NCBI GenBank assembly: GCA_017650905.1
Contig: JAGCDZ010000107.1
Span: 1 to 58,591, forward strand
Direction: 5' to 3'
Source of the DNA: Prevotella sp.
GTDB taxonomy: Bacteria; Bacteroidota; Bacteroidia; Bacteroidales; Bacteroidaceae
Length of the DNA: 58,591 nt
Part shown: positions 15,078 through 24,096 of the stretch, piece by piece
Numbering within the stretch: position 1 is the stretch's first letter
Layout of the letters: the number at the start of each line of letters is the position of its first letter
The notes under the pieces: generated by a model
The model's database searches: none
The model's input: only the letters and a program-made list of their open reading frames with translations
What the model was told of the DNA's origin: nothing
Position numbers and translations under genes: made by a program

Positions 15078-16687
15078 CGGTTAATCCTCAGCACAGGAGC
15101 AATCTTGTTGCTAGGCTTCGGAAGATTCACCTCAAGCCCGTCGGATGTCTGGCGGGCTTTGATTTTACCGTAACCCATAAGATAGACGGAGGAGATACTC
15201 TTGTGGAAATCCTTATTCCCCTTAGCTAATGACCTGATGATGAGTTTGCCGTCCTGCGGCCACCCCATCGCCGTTGCATACAGATACTTCTTCGTCTGGT
15301 TGAAACGGATGTCACGATAGTCCATGCCATTGTACTGGCCTTCGTTGAAACCCTGCGCATTGATGGCGATATTCTTCTCTGCCACAGGTCCCTCACCGAA
15401 CTTTACCCATGGACGGGTGCCGAAGATGCTCTCACCGTTCTGAGTCATCCAGGCTTCCAGCTCGTCGAGGAACTGGGCCTCCTTCTCGTCGTAGGTGCCG
15501 TCAGCCCGCAGGGGGATATTGAGCAGCAGACAACCGTTCTTCGAGACGATGTCCACCAGTTGCTTCACCAGATTCGTAGCGGTGCGATAGCCGCGCTCAT
15601 AGGTCCTTGTATTGTAGTGCCAGTCGCCGATACAGTTACATGTCTGCCAGACCTCAGGCATGATGGCATTCGGAGCGCCACGCTCCACATCCCAGGTCAG
15701 CGCTTTCTTCTGCTCGTCGTTCAGGATCTTACCAAACACCACACCCCGCGGGTTCTTATTATACAGATGGGTGGCTATCTTCAGTCCGCAGTCGCTCAGC
15801 GGATAGAACGGCAAGACAGTCACGTCGAAATAAATCAAATCGGGATTATAGCGATTGATGGCATCGATGGTACGGTCATAGAAATTAGTCACGAACGCCT
15901 CTGAAGGCGGACAGGCCCCGTTTTCCCAGCCCCACTGCCGATGAATCTGACTGTTGCTCCACGAACGGTCGCTCATCGGGTGGTCCTGCTGATAGAGCAT
16001 CTGCGGGTCGTAGCCTTCCCACCACTTTCCTTTTCCATCTTCCTTGGTCAGCTTTCCATCATAGTAGACGCCGGCCTTCGATCCATTCTGGTCGTAGCGT
16101 TGTGTCGTCTCATACCACAGCCACGCATGATCGGCGTGGAACGAGATGCCCAAGGGCAGGCCAGCCTTCTTAGCAGCCTTAGCCCAACCATCGAGAATAT
16201 CCTTCTTCGGACCGATGTTCTTCGAGTTCCATGGCTGATACTGCGAATCCCATAGGTCATAATTGTCATGGTGATTTCCCAACACGAAGAAATATTTCGC
16301 CCCACATCGCTTATATCGCTCCACGAGCGCCTCGGGATCCCATTTTTCTGCCTTGAATAAAGGCAGGATATCCTTGAAACCAAACTCTGACGGATGGCCG
16401 TAGTGCTCCACATGATACTTATACTGACTATTGCCCTCAATATACATACCTCGGGCCATCCAATCACCGGAACCCTCCACGCATTGCGGCCCCCAATGTG
16501 CCCAAATACCGAACTTCGCATCGCGGAACCACTCTGGTGTCTGATGCATCTCCAACGACTGCCACGTGGGTTCGTATCGCCCCGTCTGCATCTTCTCGTG
16601 CTGCTCCGAAACGAGCACCTGATAATCCTGTGCCATTGCCATAGCCATGCCGTAACACACCGTCAATGTTAAAACGATTCTTTTCAT
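15074..16687 (-). CDS. GH29 alpha-L-fucosidase
   Basis: A 537-residue secreted enzyme of glycoside hydrolase family 29, which removes terminal alpha-L-fucose from host or plant glycans. A signal peptide (MKRIVLTLTVCYGMAMAMAQ) leads into the catalytic barrel with the hallmark FRDAKFGIWAHWGPQCVEG, GAKYFFVLGNHHDNYDLWDS, GLPLGISFHADHAW and PDLIYFDV, where Asp288 is the expected nucleophile. Near the end of the barrel it has NGCLLLNIPLRADGTYDE. A small beta domain completes the C-terminus. Length and motif order are normal. It is convergent with the nucleotidase and divergent from the exporter operon; its promoter at 16712 is separate. Confidence 0.93.
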   Translation of the reverse strand: MKRIVLTLTVCYGMAMAMAQDYQVLVSEQHEKMQTGRYEPTWQSLEMHQTPEWFRDAKFGIWAHWGPQCVEGSGDWMARGMYIEGNSQYKYHVEHYGHPSEFGFKDILPLFKAEKWDPEALVERYKRCGAKYFFVLGNHHDNYDLWDSQYQPWNSKNIGPKKDILDGWAKAAKKAGLPLGISFHADHAWLWYETTQRYDQNGSKAGVYYDGKLTKEDGKGKWWEGYDPQMLYQQDHPMSDRSWSNSQIHRQWGWENGACPPSEAFVTNFYDRTIDAINRYNPDLIYFDVTVLPFYPLSDCGLKIATHLYNKNPRGVVFGKILNDEQKKALTWDVERGAPNAIMPEVWQTCNCIGDWHYNTRTYERGYRTATNLVKQLVDIVSKNGCLLLNIPLRADGTYDEKEAQFLDELEAWMTQNGESIFGTRPWVKFGEGPVAEKNIAINAQGFNEGQYNGMDYRDIRFNQTKKYLYATAMGWPQDGKLIIRSLAKGNKDFHKSISSVYLMGYGKIKARQTSDGLEVNLPKPSNKIAPVLRINR

Positions 16688-16711
16688 TATCTGGGTTTGT
16701 TAGTCTGTGTG

Positions 16712-16719
16712 CAAAGATA
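16712..16719 (-). promoter_or_regulatory. -7 box of the fucosidase gene
   Basis: The minus strand reads TATCTTTG 24 bases before the fucosidase ATG. The -33 side falls at the edge of the long inverted repeat at 16737. Confidence 0.6.
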
Positions 16720-16736
16720 CTAATTTTTTTAAAGGA

Positions 16737-16797
16737 AAGAAGGTAAAAGGGTAAAAAAGTAAAGCACATTCTTCATTTTTTACCATTTAACCTTCTT
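16737..16797. repeat. Imperfect 22-bp inverted repeat between divergent genes
   Basis: Bases 16737-16758 and the reverse complement of 16776-16797 agree at all but two of 22 positions. The arms are A/G-rich and T/C-rich with a 17-base loop. The repeat lies between the fucosidase and exporter promoters and could regulate both. Confidence 0.65.
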
Positions 16798-16815
16798 ACT
16801 TTTTTACTTTTTTAT

Positions 16816-16823
16816 TATCTTTG
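16816..16823 (+). promoter_or_regulatory. -7 box of the exporter operon
   Basis: TATCTTTG 22 bases before the first exporter gene; the -33 position is a T tract. Confidence 0.6.
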
Positions 16824-16845
16824 CAGCAAGATTATCAAAGAAACC

Positions 16846-17682
16846 ATGGCTAAAGAAGATCAAACTACTAATAACAGCCATCCCGACAGGCTGGAGTCGC
16901 CTGATCAGTTGAAAGACTATGTCAGGGTGACGTCGGTGTCGCCACTACTGATCGGCTGCACCATTCTACTATTGCTGTGCGCCTTTGTTGTGTGGGGCGT
17001 ATTCGGCACGGTGACGGAGCGAGTGGAATACAGCGGACTGATATTCCCCCATCACGGTACCGACGATGTGACAATGGACTCAAAAGGAACGATCACAAAG
17101 ATGTTTGTTCATACTGGCGACACGGTAGTGGCAGGCCAGTTGATTGCCCGTGTACAGACATTGGGCAAGGACAGTATGGTGCACAGCACACTGGGCGGAA
17201 CGGTGCTCTTTACCAAGCAGGAGCGTGAGGGCTTTGAGCCTCTGGAACCACTGGTCAGTATGGTTTGCGAAGAAAATGTCGACCATGCGGTACATACGAT
17301 GCTGGTGGCATACGTGGACATGGAGACACAGCACAATCTGCGCGAGGGCATGGAAGCCCAGGTGTGGCCGAAGGGCGAGAAACGCGACGAGATAGGCTAT
17401 GTGCGTGGCAAGATAGCAAGCATTGACCGCTATCCCACCCCACGCGAGGAGATTGTAGGCCATCTGAAAAGTACGGCGATGGCCGAAGCCCTGTTCAGCA
17501 TGCAGGAATCAGCCTGGCAGGTAATCATAGAACTGAACGAGATGCCAGATGACTCGACGCATTATGACTGGTCGTTTGGTCAGCCCCATAATGTAGACAT
17601 GGGTGTAGGAACCTATTGCAATGTGCTGACAGAGACAGAACGGAGATCGATGTATCAGTATCTGTTCGGAATGAAGAATTGA
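16846..17682 (+). CDS. HlyD-like adaptor of an NHLM-type ABC exporter
   Basis: A 278-residue membrane-fusion protein. A cytoplasmic tail is followed by one membrane helix at about 33-55 (PLLIGCTILLLLCAFVVWGVFG). The periplasmic part has a lipoyl-like hairpin: DDVTMDSKGTITKMFVHTGDTV then HSTLGGTVLFTKQEREG. The compact size and the lack of a long coiled coil match adaptor proteins of NHLM bacteriocin-type exporters rather than classical HlyD. Four bases separate it from the next gene, with AGGA acting as a ribosome site. It forms an operon with two ABC proteins. No outer-membrane TolC partner is encoded here, so one from elsewhere would be needed. Confidence 0.8.
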   Translation: MAKEDQTTNNSHPDRLESPDQLKDYVRVTSVSPLLIGCTILLLLCAFVVWGVFGTVTERVEYSGLIFPHHGTDDVTMDSKGTITKMFVHTGDTVVAGQLIARVQTLGKDSMVHSTLGGTVLFTKQEREGFEPLEPLVSMVCEENVDHAVHTMLVAYVDMETQHNLREGMEAQVWPKGEKRDEIGYVRGKIASIDRYPTPREEIVGHLKSTAMAEALFSMQESAWQVIIELNEMPDDSTHYDWSFGQPHNVDMGVGTYCNVLTETERRSMYQYLFGMKN

Positions 17683-17686
17683 AGGA

Positions 17687-19417
17687 ATGAAGAGTGAGAA
17701 GACGACATGGGGATTGTTGCGCCGGTTTATGACGGGTGGCGGCATGCTGATATTACTCAGTGTGCTGCTCTATACCATCACCATCGGCATGAACCTGTTT
17801 CCACCACTCTTCCAACAGGTGTTTACCGACAATATCATTACGGGCAAGAATCCTGAATGGTTCTGGCCATTGATACTGCTTTACTGTGCTCTGTTTATAC
17901 TGGAATTGGTGGCCTGGCTGGTGCTGAACGGACACCGGCGTAAACTGGAGATGCGGTTCAGTCTGGTGAGTCAGGCGCGCTTCGTCTGGCATGCCCTGCG
18001 CATGCCGATGTCAGCCCACCGGCGTTTCTCGTCAGGCGACCTCATTGCCCGCTTTATGGGTATCGGCACCACTGGTGTCAAACTGTTCGACATGGCTCCG
18101 GCGCTGGTGCTGATGCTCAACGTGGTGATATTCTCCTATCTGTTGTTTGTGTATCACTGGAAGTTGGGAATGATAGAGATAGCTGCCATCCTGACCATCG
18201 CACTCTCGATACGGCTGAGCATGGATTATCAAAAGCGCAAGGCCCGCAGTATGGAAGCCACAGAGCGCCATTTGCAAAGTGCCACGATGGCTGGTATGCA
18301 TAGCATGGAAACTATCAAGGCAGCAGGTGCTGAACAGCGGTTCTACCAAAACTGGGAGTCGCTCTATACCCAGGCCCTGAATGCCCGTGTGACAGTGACA
18401 CGCCAGATGATACTGATGGGGGCATTGCCATTGCTCGTGCAACAACTGACAGCTGCTGTCCTCTTGTGCTTAGGAGCTTGGTTTATCCTGAAGGGCGAAC
18501 TGACGCCGGGTATGCTGTTGGCATCACAAGGCTTCATGTCGGTGATGCTGTATCCCATCACCAAGATGAGCGACGTGATGCAGGACGTGTTTAAGGCCCA
18601 CTCCATACTGGAACGCCAAGAAGAGGTACTGGAGGTAATAGTGAATAGTGAAATAGCGAATAGTGAAATAGTGAATAGTGATTTGCTGACGGGGGATATC
18701 GAGCTCCGCAATGTGACCTTCGGCTACGACCGTTCGATGCCTCCATTGATAGAACACCTGTCACTACACATCAAACCTGGCGAAAAAGTAGCCTTTGTGG
18801 GAAAGTCAGGCTGCGGCAAAAGCACACTGGCCATGCTGGTGGCAGGACTCTATGAGCCTTGGGAGGGCGAAGTACTGCTCGACGGTAAGCCGATCCATCA
18901 GACCAGTCGCGCGACACTGACCAGTAGTATCGGCGTAGTGGGACAAGACGTAAAACTGTTTGAAGGCACCATAGCCGACAACATCAGAATGTGGGATGAA
19001 AGCATCAGTGATGAGGCCGTGGTAAATGCCGCCAACTGTGCACAACTGCACGACGAGGTAACCAATATGCCGAATACCTATGACAGCATGGTGGAAACTG
19101 GCGGACAGAACCTCTCGTCAGGCCAGCGGCAACGTCTGGAGATTGCCGCAGCACTGGCCAAACAACCTTCCATTCTGATTATGGACGAAGCCACAGCCAC
19201 ACTCGATCTCACTACTGAGGCAGCCATCATCAAAGCCGTACGTGAACTGGGCATTACCCTGCTGATGGTAGCCCATCGCCTTGAGACTGTACGCCAGTGT
19301 GACACCATCTACGTGATAGCACATGGAAAAGTGATACAACATGGTACTCACGATAGTCTGATGAGCGACACCAAAGGTTTCTATTATCAACTGAACACTT
19401 ATGGGACTGACGATTGA
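17687..19417 (+). CDS. NHLM-type ABC exporter subunit 1 (permease + ATPase, no peptidase domain)
   Basis: A 576-residue half-transporter. The transmembrane domain spans roughly residues 20-300 with about six helices. The ATPase domain begins near 335 with Walker A VGKSGCGKST (Lys378), signature LSSGQRQR, Walker B ILIMDEAT and a switch histidine (VAHRLE). In NHLM bacteriocin systems this position is usually held by a protein that begins with a C39 leader peptidase; here the protein starts directly at the membrane part. A 6-copy heptamer repeat encodes VNSEIANSEIVNSD in the linker between the two domains. The next gene starts 17 bases before this one ends, indicating coupling. Confidence 0.88.
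   Translation: MKSEKTTWGLLRRFMTGGGMLILLSVLLYTITIGMNLFPPLFQQVFTDNIITGKNPEWFWPLILLYCALFILELVAWLVLNGHRRKLEMRFSLVSQARFVWHALRMPMSAHRRFSSGDLIARFMGIGTTGVKLFDMAPALVLMLNVVIFSYLLFVYHWKLGMIEIAAILTIALSIRLSMDYQKRKARSMEATERHLQSATMAGMHSMETIKAAGAEQRFYQNWESLYTQALNARVTVTRQMILMGALPLLVQQLTAAVLLCLGAWFILKGELTPGMLLASQGFMSVMLYPITKMSDVMQDVFKAHSILERQEEVLEVIVNSEIANSEIVNSDLLTGDIELRNVTFGYDRSMPPLIEHLSLHIKPGEKVAFVGKSGCGKSTLAMLVAGLYEPWEGEVLLDGKPIHQTSRATLTSSIGVVGQDVKLFEGTIADNIRMWDESISDEAVVNAANCAQLHDEVTNMPNTYDSMVETGGQNLSSGQRQRLEIAAALAKQPSILIMDEATATLDLTTEAAIIKAVRELGITLLMVAHRLETVRQCDTIYVIAHGKVIQHGTHDSLMSDTKGFYYQLNTYGTDD
18637..18682. repeat. Heptamer/octamer repeat in the ABC transporter linker
   Basis: Six units of AATAGTG or AAATAGYG in tandem. 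In frame they encode a Val/Ile-Asn-Ser-Glu-Ile pattern at residues ~317-332, between membrane and ATPase domains. Confidence 0.85.
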
Positions 19418-21422
19418 ACAACTGACAAAGCGCATAGAGGGCAATCGCAAGGCCGTAGGTCTTGCGGGCGACATCTTCATGTCGATGATCGACCGTCAGC
19501 TCATGAAACAGCTGAAGAGCGGCAATGAGCGCTTGACCAATCCCAGCCAACTGGAGCAGACGCTGATGAGCAAGGGTGTGTTCTTCCGTGAGGTCACCCT
19601 TTCGGGTCCTTGGTGGAAGCGCACGACAGGCAGTCTGCTGGCCTTCATGACCGACGATGACACGCCTGTTGTGCTGAAGCCCGGCTTTGCCAGCTATTCG
19701 TTCGTCCATCCACAGACAGGTAGATTGGTGAATGTGTCGCGCCGTACGGCATCGCTGCTGAAGCCAGAAGCCTACAGCCTGACACAGCCACTTCCAGCTA
19801 AACAATTGTCGCTTCGTGAATTAGGGCGCTTTGCTTGGCGCGGACTCAGTGGCACCGATTTGAGCTATCTCTGTCTGGCCTGCATCAGCGTGGTGCTGCT
19901 CATGATGTTTACACCTTATGTCACCAAGCAGATCTTCAGCGAAGTAGTACCCTCGGGTAGTGCGACGGCCCTATTGCCGATAGCCATGCTATTGTTCAGC
20001 GCCACCGTAGGTCTGGTGATGGTACAGGTGACACGAAGCCTCGTGGTATTCCGGGTGAAAGACAAGTTGGAATATGCCCTGCAGACAGCTCTGATGACCC
20101 GCCTGCTACATCTGTCGACAACGTTCTTCAGACAATGGACGGCTGGCGACTTGTCGAGTCGCGTGCTATCGTTGTCGCACTTCAGCGGACTCCTCACCGA
20201 GAGTATGCTCACCACGATGCTGTCAGCCCTGTTCTCTGCCATCCTGTTCATTCAGTTCTTCATCTATGGCGGGCCGTTGCTGTTTGTGGGTATCGGTGTG
20301 CTGGCACTCGAACTGTTCTTCATCCTGCTGAACTACTATTATGTACGAAAGGTACAGGCCGCTGTCACACCCCATCGCTCACGGATGTTTGGACTGCTCT
20401 ACGAATTGTTCGGCGGCATCCAGAAAATCAGGACCAACGGGGCCGAGGAGCGCGCCTTTGCACAATGGGCGGAACAGTTTGCCTATACCGAGCCCAATAG
20501 TGCCTATCAACCTGCCATGTACACCTATTCCGGTTCACTGGCCTTTGTGGCGAAGATGCTGCCGATGATGATTACCATTGCGGCAGCCTGGTCTTACCAT
20601 CTGCCCCTGTCTGACTATATCGCCTATTGTGCTGTCCTGGGCATTGCCCTCGACACCATCGGCCAATTGGAAACTGTCCTGAAGCAGTTCGGACGGATAT
20701 TACCCGAGGCCCGTCTCTGTCAGCCCATTCTCAGTGCACAGCCCGAGGATGTGCAGAGCCAGCAACTCGTCACCCATTTGAAGGGAGCCATCGGCATCAA
20801 CGGGCTTCGCTTCCGATACAGTGATACGGCACCCTGGATCTTCGACGGCTTCAACCTGCACATCAAGCCGGGAGAGTATGTCGGCATTACAGGCCCTTCT
20901 GGCAGCGGCAAGAGCACCCTGCTGCGACTGCTCTTAGGATTTGAGGCACCCGATGAAGGCTACATTTACTTCGACCTTTTCAATCTGCAAGACCTCAACA
21001 AGTCCGCCCTACGCAGCCATTGTTTGGGAGCAGTATTACAGAACGGACAAATGATAGAGGGTACGCTGCTCGACAACATACGGTTTACGGCTCCGAAAGC
21101 CACAGAAGAAGAGGTATGGGAGGCGGTGCGCTTAGTGGCACTCGACGAGGATATCAGTTACATGCCCCTCGGACTACAGACGCCTATCAGCGAGGATGGG
21201 CATGGTATATCCGGTGGTCAGAGGCAGCGCATCCTGCTGGCACGCGCTCTGGTCCAAAAGCCCGACATCCTGTTGCTTGATGAGGCCACTTCGGCCCTTG
21301 ACAATGTCACACAACAGCGTGTAGCTGAACATCTGGCGCAGATGAAATGTACACGTATAATGATTTCGCAGCGTCAAGAGAACCTGCGCTACTGCGACCG
21401 CATTATCACCATGACTTGCTAA
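19401..21422 (+). CDS. NHLM-type ABC exporter subunit 2
   Basis: A 673-residue half-transporter. The first ~135 residues are a soluble N-terminal domain, as in the second ABC protein of NHLM systems (LLAFMTDDDTPVVLKPG, RLVNVSRRTA). A transmembrane domain (~150-430) follows, with GTDLSYLCLACISVVLLMM and the loop FFRQWTAGDLSSRV. The ATPase domain has GPSGSGKST (Lys504), signature ISGGQRQRI and Walker B ILLLDEAT. The family's second subunit is often longer. Overlaps the previous gene by 17 bases. Likely forms a heterodimer with subunit 1. No precursor peptide or maturation enzyme is encoded nearby, so the cargo is unknown. Confidence 0.87.
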   Translation: MGLTIEQLTKRIEGNRKAVGLAGDIFMSMIDRQLMKQLKSGNERLTNPSQLEQTLMSKGVFFREVTLSGPWWKRTTGSLLAFMTDDDTPVVLKPGFASYSFVHPQTGRLVNVSRRTASLLKPEAYSLTQPLPAKQLSLRELGRFAWRGLSGTDLSYLCLACISVVLLMMFTPYVTKQIFSEVVPSGSATALLPIAMLLFSATVGLVMVQVTRSLVVFRVKDKLEYALQTALMTRLLHLSTTFFRQWTAGDLSSRVLSLSHFSGLLTESMLTTMLSALFSAILFIQFFIYGGPLLFVGIGVLALELFFILLNYYYVRKVQAAVTPHRSRMFGLLYELFGGIQKIRTNGAEERAFAQWAEQFAYTEPNSAYQPAMYTYSGSLAFVAKMLPMMITIAAAWSYHLPLSDYIAYCAVLGIALDTIGQLETVLKQFGRILPEARLCQPILSAQPEDVQSQQLVTHLKGAIGINGLRFRYSDTAPWIFDGFNLHIKPGEYVGITGPSGSGKSTLLRLLLGFEAPDEGYIYFDLFNLQDLNKSALRSHCLGAVLQNGQMIEGTLLDNIRFTAPKATEEEVWEAVRLVALDEDISYMPLGLQTPISEDGHGISGGQRQRILLARALVQKPDILLLDEATSALDNVTQQRVAEHLAQMKCTRIMISQRQENLRYCDRIITMTC

Positions 21423-21448
21423 TACGATGGAATCTTTTTGCCGATTTA

Positions 21449-21480
21449 TTTGGTAATATTCTCACTAATTTGTACCTTTG
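21449..21480 (+). promoter_or_regulatory. Promoter of the DUF4468 gene
   Basis: TTTG (21449-21452), 20 bases, TACCTTTG (21473-21480): exact consensus. It shows that this gene is separate from the exporter operon and that its start is the ATG at 21517. Confidence 0.8.
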
Positions 21481-21516
21481 TCGCCGAATCATAAAAACAT
21501 AGAAAACTGTATCAAA

Positions 21517-22257
21517 ATGAAAAGAAGAATGTTCCAACTTTGTCTCTTGGGTGTGGTATTCGCATTCTGCGGTACGACAATCGTAAGGGCGCAGGTAATG
21601 AAAGCGGCTGACCTGGAAAAATATGCTAAGCAGAAGTATGGAGACAAGTGGCTTGATGCCGCTGCAACTATCGGCGCCGGCGTGACCCTTGACAAGAACC
21701 AAAGTCTGACTTATCAGCAAGTGATAGAAGCGCCGGGCAAGACGAAACAGCAGTTATATGTGGCCCTGAACTACTGGGTAACGGCCACTTTCCAAGATAA
21801 GCAAGCCATCACCCTCAATGACAAGGAGGCTGGTTGTATCATTGTAACCTCCAGTCTCAAAGGCATCGCTGAACACATAGGTACACTGAACAAGTACGCA
21901 GTGAGCATCACCCCCGTTATCCGTCTGGACATCAAGGACAACAAGGTTCGCGTAACGTATACGGTGCAGAACTACGATATCCTGACAGATGTGAGCGGCG
22001 GATGGTTTGGTTTAGCCAATGAGAACAAGACATCGTTAGGTGACTCCAAGCGTAAGGCTGACGACAAGACCAATGCCAACCTTTACGACGAGAAATGGGA
22101 GATAGCCCATCACTATCCCTTCGTTGAGAAAGATGCCCAGAAACGCACCTGTGCTAAGGCACTCGTGATGACCCACGCCTATTCAAACGCTATCATTGAC
22201 AAAGTGGAAGAGGCGATTAAGAACGGTCTGGTGGGGAATGATGACGACGACTGGTAA
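21517..22257 (+). CDS. DUF4468-like secreted protein
   Basis: A 246-residue exported protein, with start at 21517 set by the promoter. A signal peptide (MFQLCLLGVVFAFCGTTIVRAQ) is followed by a segment typical of the Bacteroidetes DUF4468 family: LYVALNYWVTATFQDKQAITLNDKEAGCIIV, and later DNKVRVTYTVQNY. The family is predicted to have a TBP-like alpha/beta fold and to sit in the periplasm or outer membrane; its function is not established. The C-terminus is acidic (GNDDDDW). The gene stops three bases before the convergent CotH gene ends. Confidence 0.75.
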   Translation: MKRRMFQLCLLGVVFAFCGTTIVRAQVMKAADLEKYAKQKYGDKWLDAAATIGAGVTLDKNQSLTYQQVIEAPGKTKQQLYVALNYWVTATFQDKQAITLNDKEAGCIIVTSSLKGIAEHIGTLNKYAVSITPVIRLDIKDNKVRVTYTVQNYDILTDVSGGWFGLANENKTSLGDSKRKADDKTNANLYDEKWEIAHHYPFVEKDAQKRTCAKALVMTHAYSNAIIDKVEEAIKNGLVGNDDDDW

Positions 22258-22260
22258 ATG

Positions 22261-24096
22261 CTATTGATAATATTTCCGGCCGTTTCTGATATAGATGCCC
22301 TTGGAAGGCCGCAAGATACGCTGACCATGCAGGTTGTATAACGAACCTTCGGCCTCGTGTGTGGTTGGGGTATGGTGAATGATGCCCGATTCCACCAACT
22401 GCCGGATGTCGCCAAGCACTTGAGCTGAACGATAGGGGAAGTATTCGTTGAGCAGGCGGTTACGCTCAGTCATGTAAGCTTCGTCGACGGTATAGAGCCG
22501 TCCTTTCGTCTGCCAACGATGCACGTCACGACGATAGTCACCCCAGCGTGCTGCCTCGGCATAGAGGGCTTTGGAGATGACATGATAGAGACTATCCCAC
22601 GTCGCCACTACCGATGCAGGGCCCAATAGTCCGTCATCGGCCAACAATGCTTCAGCCCGACGCCCGTATCGGTAGACAAAGTCATGGTTCTTCAATAAGT
22701 TTTGGAAGATGCCCGTGGGAAATTGGCTGCCATTGTTCTTACCCAACACATTTTCGTAGACTTTCTCGAAAATCACCTCCGAGTCCCAGCAGAGGAAACG
22801 AAAGCCCTGACTCCCCTCCCCCCGACGGAGAATGGCATACCAATTATGGTGATCCCAATCGGTATTGCCTGCATATTGATTGATAAGCATGTAGTCGATA
22901 AAGTTGTCGATATCGAGCATGGATTTCAATTGCTGATAGCGCTCAGCATTAGCTGCGTGTCTGGCAGTTTCCACCATCTGATTCCAAGCGTCGAGCGTGC
23001 CCTCAGTGGCTTCATGGTGATTGCCACCATCCTCCTCAATCTTCACTACATCGATCAAACTCTTACTGCCGCCGAGATGGTCCATGCCATACTGGTCGTT
23101 TACGCGTTCAGCGATGTTGTAGATGCCCCAATACATACCATTGAGGAAGAGGTTGACATATAGGGCATTGACACTGGTACGACCAATCTTCCTTTGCATA
23201 CGACGAGCCCAGACATCACGGGTGTACTGTGCTTTCTCGCGGTTTTCCTCTGACCAGTGCTGCCAGGAATTGCCGAAATGACAACGCAACACAAGCTGGT
23301 CGAATTTTTGGGGCTCATCAGCTCCGAACACCGGATAATCCAGCGATTTCGGACCATATTGTGACTTAAATACTAATCGGAAGGAGTGTTTGGGATTCTT
23401 CTCCGCCAATCGACCATGTCCACCATGCAGACGGAGACCACAGTCGACAGTGAGATCGTGCTGCATAGTACCACCCATCAGTTCGATGCTGGCAGGACGT
23501 GTCCAACCATGACCTGTGTTATCGCCTACCGGAGGCCCTGTGAAGATATAAATGCCGCCCCGATCCTCGTCTTTCTCATGACTGAAAAGATTGTCTTTGT
23601 CAGTGACAATGCTAAGTACGGGCAACGATTTCAAGCCCTCGATTATTTTCGGTGCCAGCACAGGGTCGGTAGTCATCTCTGGGTCCATGCCATAATCGGC
23701 TTTGGCCGTTCCAGAAATCTGCGTATAGCGTCCCCATTCTTCTGGGTAGCCTTCGGGGTGGTCTGACTGCTTCAGCACGTCTTCCGCAAAGATCCATGTA
23801 GCGGTGGCAACAGGTGTCAGCCGAGCTGTAGCAGAAAAGGCCGCAACTCGCAGGATGGTGGTGGTCTTGATATCGAGCGGCTGGGTATAGACCGGGCTGG
23901 TGAGCGTGGGAACGCTACCGTCGACGGTATAACGGATGGCGGCGCCCTCGGGCAGAGCTTTGCCCTCGGCAACAGAAATTGTCAGGGAGAAAGGTGCCTC
24001 GCAGAAGCCATGAGGCTGGCTGAACGTCAGCTTCTGGGCCCGAAGGCTCAGAGGCATCAGCATTGCCAAGATAACAACTAGTAATCTATATTGCAT
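22261..24096 (-). CDS. CotH-like kinase family protein, secreted
   Basis: A 611-residue exported protein. A signal peptide (MQYRLLVVILAMLMPLSLRAQ) and an N-terminal chitobiase/FN3-like beta domain (GAAIRYTVDGSVPTLTSPVYTQPL) precede a CotH kinase-like region. That region has CGLRLHGGHGRLAEKNPKHSFRL, GIYNIAERVND, the active-site-like NTDWDHHNWYAIL and FLCWDSEVIFE. CotH proteins are atypical protein kinases known from spore coats and found in many secreted bacterial proteins. It is the last gene of a three-gene minus-strand operon and starts directly at the stop codon of the propeller lipoprotein, so the two are tightly coupled. Substrate unknown. Confidence 0.85.
   Translation of the reverse strand: MQYRLLVVILAMLMPLSLRAQKLTFSQPHGFCEAPFSLTISVAEGKALPEGAAIRYTVDGSVPTLTSPVYTQPLDIKTTTILRVAAFSATARLTPVATATWIFAEDVLKQSDHPEGYPEEWGRYTQISGTAKADYGMDPEMTTDPVLAPKIIEGLKSLPVLSIVTDKDNLFSHEKDEDRGGIYIFTGPPVGDNTGHGWTRPASIELMGGTMQHDLTVDCGLRLHGGHGRLAEKNPKHSFRLVFKSQYGPKSLDYPVFGADEPQKFDQLVLRCHFGNSWQHWSEENREKAQYTRDVWARRMQRKIGRTSVNALYVNLFLNGMYWGIYNIAERVNDQYGMDHLGGSKSLIDVVKIEEDGGNHHEATEGTLDAWNQMVETARHAANAERYQQLKSMLDIDNFIDYMLINQYAGNTDWDHHNWYAILRRGEGSQGFRFLCWDSEVIFEKVYENVLGKNNGSQFPTGIFQNLLKNHDFVYRYGRRAEALLADDGLLGPASVVATWDSLYHVISKALYAEAARWGDYRRDVHRWQTKGRLYTVDEAYMTERNRLLNEYFPYRSAQVLGDIRQLVESGIIHHTPTTHEAEGSLYNLHGQRILRPSKGIYIRNGRKYYQ

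Noticed and set aside
16846-21422. Complete bacteriocin (RiPP) gene cluster
   Set aside because: Only export genes are present; no precursor, modifying enzyme or leader peptidase could be found on either side.
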